Positions 31,146-33,935 of a stretch of 33,935 nucleotides of DNA are shown one piece after another. The stretch spans positions 100,517 to 134,451 of the forward strand of contig NZ_RCAA01000015.1 in assembly GCF_003628475.1 (NCBI RefSeq), in the 5' to 3' direction. Position 1 is the first letter of the stretch, and each line of letters begins with the position of its first letter. Below the pieces are notes generated by a model. It saw only the letters and a list, made by a program, of their open reading frames with translations, had not been told where the DNA came from and made no database searches. Both the position numbers and the translations under genes were made by a program. This DNA comes from Enterobacter sp. R1(2018) (lineage in GTDB: Bacteria > Pseudomonadota > Gammaproteobacteria > Enterobacterales > Enterobacteriaceae).

Positions 31146-31532
31146 ATGAAGTCAGGAATAAAAGCTTTTTATCTTACCCTTGCGCTTATCGGCGCAGGCA
31201 TTTGTTCATCAGCCCATGCGCTTGCGGCCCACGCGAAAAGCGAGGCTGTAACCCAGCCTGTGGCGACTGCCGATAAAGGCGCAGCCAAAGCTTCTGAGCT
31301 TAAAGCCAGCGATGCAAAAACCGCGGATGCCAGCGACGGCGTAGTGAGTATCAATACGGCAAGCGCTGAAGATCTGGCTCGGGTCATTAACGGCGTGGGG
31401 CTTAAAAAAGCCCAGGCTATCGTGAGCTATCGCGAAGAGTACGGGCCGTTTAAAGATCTGGATCAGCTGCAGGAGGTGCCGGGAATCGGCATTGCGCTGG
31501 TGGAGCGTAACCGCGCCCATCTCAAACTTTGA
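31146..31532 (+). CDS. ybaV: ComEA-like helix-hairpin-helix protein YbaV
   Basis: A secreted DNA-binding-type protein of 128 residues (E. coli about 123). It has a clear signal peptide (MKSGIKAFYLTLALIGAGIC, cleavage near SAHALA at about 27). A low-complexity Ala/Lys/Asp linker follows (about 30-68). The C-terminal ComEA domain has two helix-hairpin-helix motifs (VSINTASAEDLARVINGVGLKKAQAIV and FKDLDQLQEVPGIGIALVERN). Relatives bind incoming DNA in the periplasm of competent bacteria; the role in enterobacteria is unproven. A TGGAGG site lies 8 nt before the ATG. It is not obviously co-transcribed with fadM, 119 bp away. Confidence 0.94.
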   Translation: MKSGIKAFYLTLALIGAGICSSAHALAAHAKSEAVTQPVATADKGAAKASELKASDAKTADASDGVVSINTASAEDLARVINGVGLKKAQAIVSYREEYGPFKDLDQLQEVPGIGIALVERNRAHLKL

Positions 31533-31582
31533 TAGATAGTGCGTATCGACTCGCGTAGTCAGAAACTTTTGCTACGCTAAAT

Positions 31583-31599
31583 AACAGGTCGTACCAGTT
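31583..31599 (-). promoter_or_regulatory. FadR operator 1 upstream of fadM
   Basis: On the minus strand it reads AACTGGTACGACCTGTT, matching the FadR consensus (A-CTGGTCnGAC--GTT) closely and sharing the GGTACGACC centre with the E. coli fadB operator as I recall it. It overlaps operator 2 by four bases. Confidence 0.82.
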
Positions 31600-31612
31600 G
31601 GTGCGACCTGTT
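31596..31612 (+). promoter_or_regulatory. FadR operator 2 upstream of fadM
   Basis: AGTTGGTGCGACCTGTT is a second FadR-like 17-mer on the plus strand, with its centre 13 bp from operator 1. The two together form a 14-bp inverted repeat with one mismatch. E. coli fadM is also reported to have two FadR sites. It lies about 40 bp before the ATG, a position where a bound repressor would block transcription. Confidence 0.72.
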
Positions 31613-31651
31613 CATCTTACCTGCTAAATAAAATTAAAAGGTCATCGCGCT

Positions 31652-32050
31652 ATGCAGACTCAAATCAAAGTTCGTGGCTATCACATGGACGTTTACCAGC
31701 ATGTGAACAACGCCCGCTATCTGGAATTTCTTGAAGAAGCCCGCTGGGAAGGGCTGGAGAAGACCACCGGCTTTCAGTGGATGACGGAGCACAATATCGC
31801 TTTTATCGTGGTGAACATTAACATCAGCTACCGGCGTCCCGCGGTGCTCGGCGATGTGCTGCGCATTACCAGCAACCTGCAGCAGTTAAGCGGTAAAAGC
31901 GGCGTGTTAAGCCAGGTGATTACGCTTGAGCCGGAAGGGCAGGCGGTGGCCGACGCGCTGCTGACCTTTGTTTGTATAGATCTGAAGACGCAGAAATCTG
32001 TCCCTATTGAGGGCGAACTGCGCGAGAAACTAGAGCAAATGATGGGTTAA
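31652..32050 (+). CDS. fadM: Long-chain acyl-CoA thioesterase FadM (YbaW)
   Basis: Hotdog-fold thioesterase that cleaves long-chain acyl-CoA intermediates (such as the dienoyl-CoA by-products of oleate beta-oxidation). It has 132 residues, as in E. coli. The 4-hydroxybenzoyl-CoA thioesterase signature is at the N-terminus: YHMDVYQHVNNARYLEFLEE (about 10-29), with the catalytic Asp13 and the VNN turn. AFIVVNINISYRRPA is the strand over the hotdog helix. The upstream FadR operators predict induction by fatty acids. It faces queC convergently, with a terminator between. Confidence 0.96.
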   Translation: MQTQIKVRGYHMDVYQHVNNARYLEFLEEARWEGLEKTTGFQWMTEHNIAFIVVNINISYRRPAVLGDVLRITSNLQQLSGKSGVLSQVITLEPEGQAVADALLTFVCIDLKTQKSVPIEGELREKLEQMMG

Positions 32051-32055
32051 AAACC

Positions 32056-32081
32056 CAGGGCGTGGCAGGCGCCACGCCCTG
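32056..32081. terminator. Terminator between convergent fadM and queC
   Basis: An 11-bp stem (32056-32066 with 32071-32081; one end pair is a C-G, the rest perfect) and an AGGC loop. The minus-strand side runs into TTTTT after GGG, so it mainly serves queC. Confidence 0.75.
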
Positions 32082-32089
32082 AAGAAGGC

Positions 32090-32785
32090 TTATTTAAGCC
32101 CGGTTTTCTGCTTCATAGCGGCCATTACTCCCGGTTTATCGGCCAGGTAGTAGTTCAGGCCATTAGCGCGCAGATTGCAGGCGGCGCATTCGCCGCAGCC
32201 GTCGCCCTGAATGCCGTTGTAGCAGGTCAGGGTTTGCGTGCGCACCAGTTCAAGCTGCTGCCAGTAATCTGCCAGCGCCCAGGTTTCCGCTTTATCAAGC
32301 CACATTAGCGGCGTTTCAAAGCGGATATTGCGGGCCATGCCCAGGCTTACCGCGTGGTTTAGCGCTTTAACGAACTCGTCGCGGCAATCCGGGTAGCCTG
32401 AGAAATCAGTTTCGCACACGCCGGTAATCACCGCCTCGGCTTCCACCTGATAGGCATAAATAGCCGTGAGGGTCAAAAAGAGGATGTTACGGCCCGGTAC
32501 GAAAGTGCTTGGAATGCCGTTCTCCTGAGGGTTGTAATCCGGCACAGGAATGCTGTCGCGGGTCAGGCTGCTGACGGCCAGTTCGTTAAGCACGGTGACA
32601 TCGAGCACTTTATGGGCGCGGGCGCCCAGTTTCAGCGCCAGTTCACGCGCCACGTCAATTTCAGCGCGATGGCGTTGGCCATAATCAAACGTCACACAGT
32701 GAACTTCATCATACTGCTGTAAAGCCTGAATCAGGCAGGTGGTGGAATCTTGCCCGCCACTGAAGACGACGACCGCACGTTTCAT
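32090..32785 (-). CDS. queC: 7-cyano-7-deazaguanine synthase QueC
   Basis: ATP-dependent conversion of carboxy-deazaguanine to preQ0 in the queuosine tRNA-modification pathway. It has 231 residues, equal to E. coli. The PP-loop SGGQDST is at 9-15. Zinc ligands Cys188, Cys197, Cys200 and Cys203 are all present ([16 protein letters not shown]). YPDCRDEFV near 131 is a further family motif. The other queuosine genes (queD, queE, queF) are not in the window. The 72-bp gap upstream to the ybaE-like gene shows no clear promoter. Confidence 0.97.
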   Translation of the reverse strand: MKRAVVVFSGGQDSTTCLIQALQQYDEVHCVTFDYGQRHRAEIDVARELALKLGARAHKVLDVTVLNELAVSSLTRDSIPVPDYNPQENGIPSTFVPGRNILFLTLTAIYAYQVEAEAVITGVCETDFSGYPDCRDEFVKALNHAVSLGMARNIRFETPLMWLDKAETWALADYWQQLELVRTQTLTCYNGIQGDGCGECAACNLRANGLNYYLADKPGVMAAMKQKTGLK

Positions 32786-32857
32786 GAGTAATCCTGTAAG
32801 CCAAAAGTAATTTTACGCAGATATGGTAACGCCCCCGTACGCGGCTGCCCAGCTTCT

Positions 32858-33935
32858 TCACGTCATTGACGGCGGCGGCAGCCAGGCCTGGGTAAAATCG
32901 AACCAGCCCCAGGCGTTAAGCTCGATGCCGTTAACTCCGGGCGGAGCGCTGATTTGGTAGCGGTAGTTAAACAGCGGCGTGATGATGGCATCGTCCATCA
33001 GGGAACTGAACACCACCCGTAAACCGGCATAGCGATCGGCATCGTCAGGATGGATCTGCACGGCATCAAGCGTGGCCTGTAAATGGGCATACTGGCTGCC
33101 GGTTAGCACATGTGACCAAAGAACGTCGCTGCGCAGCCACTGCTCAAGCGTATACTCCGGCGCCTCGCCGATCAGCCTGTCGCCCATCACGATATCCACC
33201 CCGGCCAGCGCCTCGCAGCCAGCCCAGGTTTTTGCGTCATGGAATATCAGCGTGAGTTCACAACCCAGCGTGGCCAGATAGCGCTTTAGCTGCTGAGCCA
33301 TGGCGTGGAGTTCCACCGGCAGATGATAAATCAGCGTCAATCGCCGGGGCAGTTTTACCGCGGGCTGAGTCTCCCATTGCGGCATCGTCCAGCCGGGGAT
33401 CATTTCCGTACTGGGCGTGATTAACGACTCTTCAACCGGCAGCGTGCCGATCACCTCATGGCTGCGTACGATTTGCATCAGCGTTCGGGCCTGTTCGGGC
33501 GTCAGTTTGCCATTTTGTTTGATAGCCAGGTAACAGAAGCCCAGGCTGATGCTGTTTCGCACCGGCCGCAGATGAACCAGCTCATCCTGCTGCCCGATGG
33601 CGATTTGCACCGGATGCCGGCAGCTGGTGCCGAGCGCCGTGTCGAAAAGCTGCGGGGTTATCCAATACTCCACGGCTTTCAGCAGCGGGTGGTTCAGATG
33701 GTAGCTTTCATGGCTTTCAATACGTACCAGGTTTTCTTTAAAGCTCGCGATGCGAAAAGCTCCGCAGCCGAGCTGCGTATCTTCCGGATGGGCAAGGCGG
33801 CTGCAGTAGCTTGCCAGGCGCCAGGGCAGCCAGTAATCCGGATGATGCAGGACAAAACGCAGGCAGCGGGCGTGAGGCTGCTCGATAGCTTTCACGCTGA
33901 CAAACAGGCGACGCATGGCGGGAAGCGCCAGCAGC
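32858..33935 (-). CDS. ybaE: YbaE / SgrR-family protein, 3' part (5' end outside window)
   Basis: The C-terminal 358 residues of a protein whose frame remains open to the right edge, so the start lies beyond the window; the Met at 33916 is internal. It resembles E. coli YbaE, about 566 residues, of the SgrR family: an N-terminal winged-helix DNA-binding domain (not in the window) fused to a periplasmic solute-binding-type domain (SBP_bac_5). The end NAWGWFDFTQAWLPPP closely matches the SgrR C-terminus. LGCGAFRIASFKENLVRIESH and the solute-binding fold pattern fit the middle. The ligand is unknown. It is probably a transcriptional regulator that senses a small molecule; medium-strength recognition. 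Confidence 0.85.
   Translation of the reverse strand, partial: LLALPAMRRLFVSVKAIEQPHARCLRFVLHHPDYWLPWRLASYCSRLAHPEDTQLGCGAFRIASFKENLVRIESHESYHLNHPLLKAVEYWITPQLFDTALGTSCRHPVQIAIGQQDELVHLRPVRNSISLGFCYLAIKQNGKLTPEQARTLMQIVRSHEVIGTLPVEESLITPSTEMIPGWTMPQWETQPAVKLPRRLTLIYHLPVELHAMAQQLKRYLATLGCELTLIFHDAKTWAGCEALAGVDIVMGDRLIGEAPEYTLEQWLRSDVLWSHVLTGSQYAHLQATLDAVQIHPDDADRYAGLRVVFSSLMDDAIITPLFNYRYQISAPPGVNGIELNAWGWFDFTQAWLPPPSMT

Overview
The window is ordinary core chromosome from a member of the Enterobacteriaceae close to, but not the same as, Escherichia coli. Almost every protein looks like a full-length counterpart of an E. coli K-12 protein, in the same order and orientation as the E. coli region from nrdR to ybaE. 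I recognised these proteins by recall, not by a search. The genus cannot be fixed from the sequence alone. I see no prophage, insertion sequence, tRNA, rRNA, CRISPR array or island, and no new multi-gene system. The unusual material is in intergenic DNA and in one broken gene.

Layout. From 26 to 4114 (+) lie nrdR, ribD, ribH, nusB, thiL and pgpA: ribonucleotide reductase control, riboflavin synthesis, antitermination, thiamine diphosphate synthesis and phospholipid synthesis. From 4145 to 8275 (-) lies an operon transcribed xseB-ispA-dxs-yajO, centred on deoxyxylulose phosphate and isoprenoid supply. Next come thiI (+), panE-yajL (-), yajQ (+) and yajR (-). From 13682 to 18470 (-) lies cyoABCDE, the cytochrome bo3 quinol oxidase, with a 476-bp upstream region carrying a good PdhR-type operator and an ArcA-like direct repeat. 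ampG and yajG (-) follow, then bolA and tig (+). The proteostasis block clpP-clpX-lon (+) has recognisable sigma-32 promoters before clpP and lon. hupB, ppiD, ybaV and fadM (+) come next, then queC (-) and the 3' part of a ybaE/SgrR-like gene (-) that runs off the right edge.

Main points of interest. (1) clpP has lost one base at codon 122. The reading frame breaks after the catalytic Ser and before the catalytic His and Asp. (2) A 192-bp ERIC element, enlarged by about 65 bp that fold into three consecutive hairpins, sits between the sigma-32 promoter of lon and the lon start codon, so it should form most of the lon mRNA leader. (3) A short ERIC-derived palindrome, apparently an internal deletion product, lies between ispA and dxs. 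(4) Two overlapping FadR operators precede fadM and together form a near-perfect 14-bp inverted repeat.

How the genes work together. Dxs makes deoxyxylulose 5-phosphate, which feeds both IspA (isoprenoids, then quinones and heme O) and, with ThiI and ThiL, thiamine diphosphate, itself the Dxs cofactor. CyoE needs farnesyl diphosphate derived from IspA to make the heme O used by CyoB. Trigger factor, ClpXP, Lon and PpiD handle folding and degradation.
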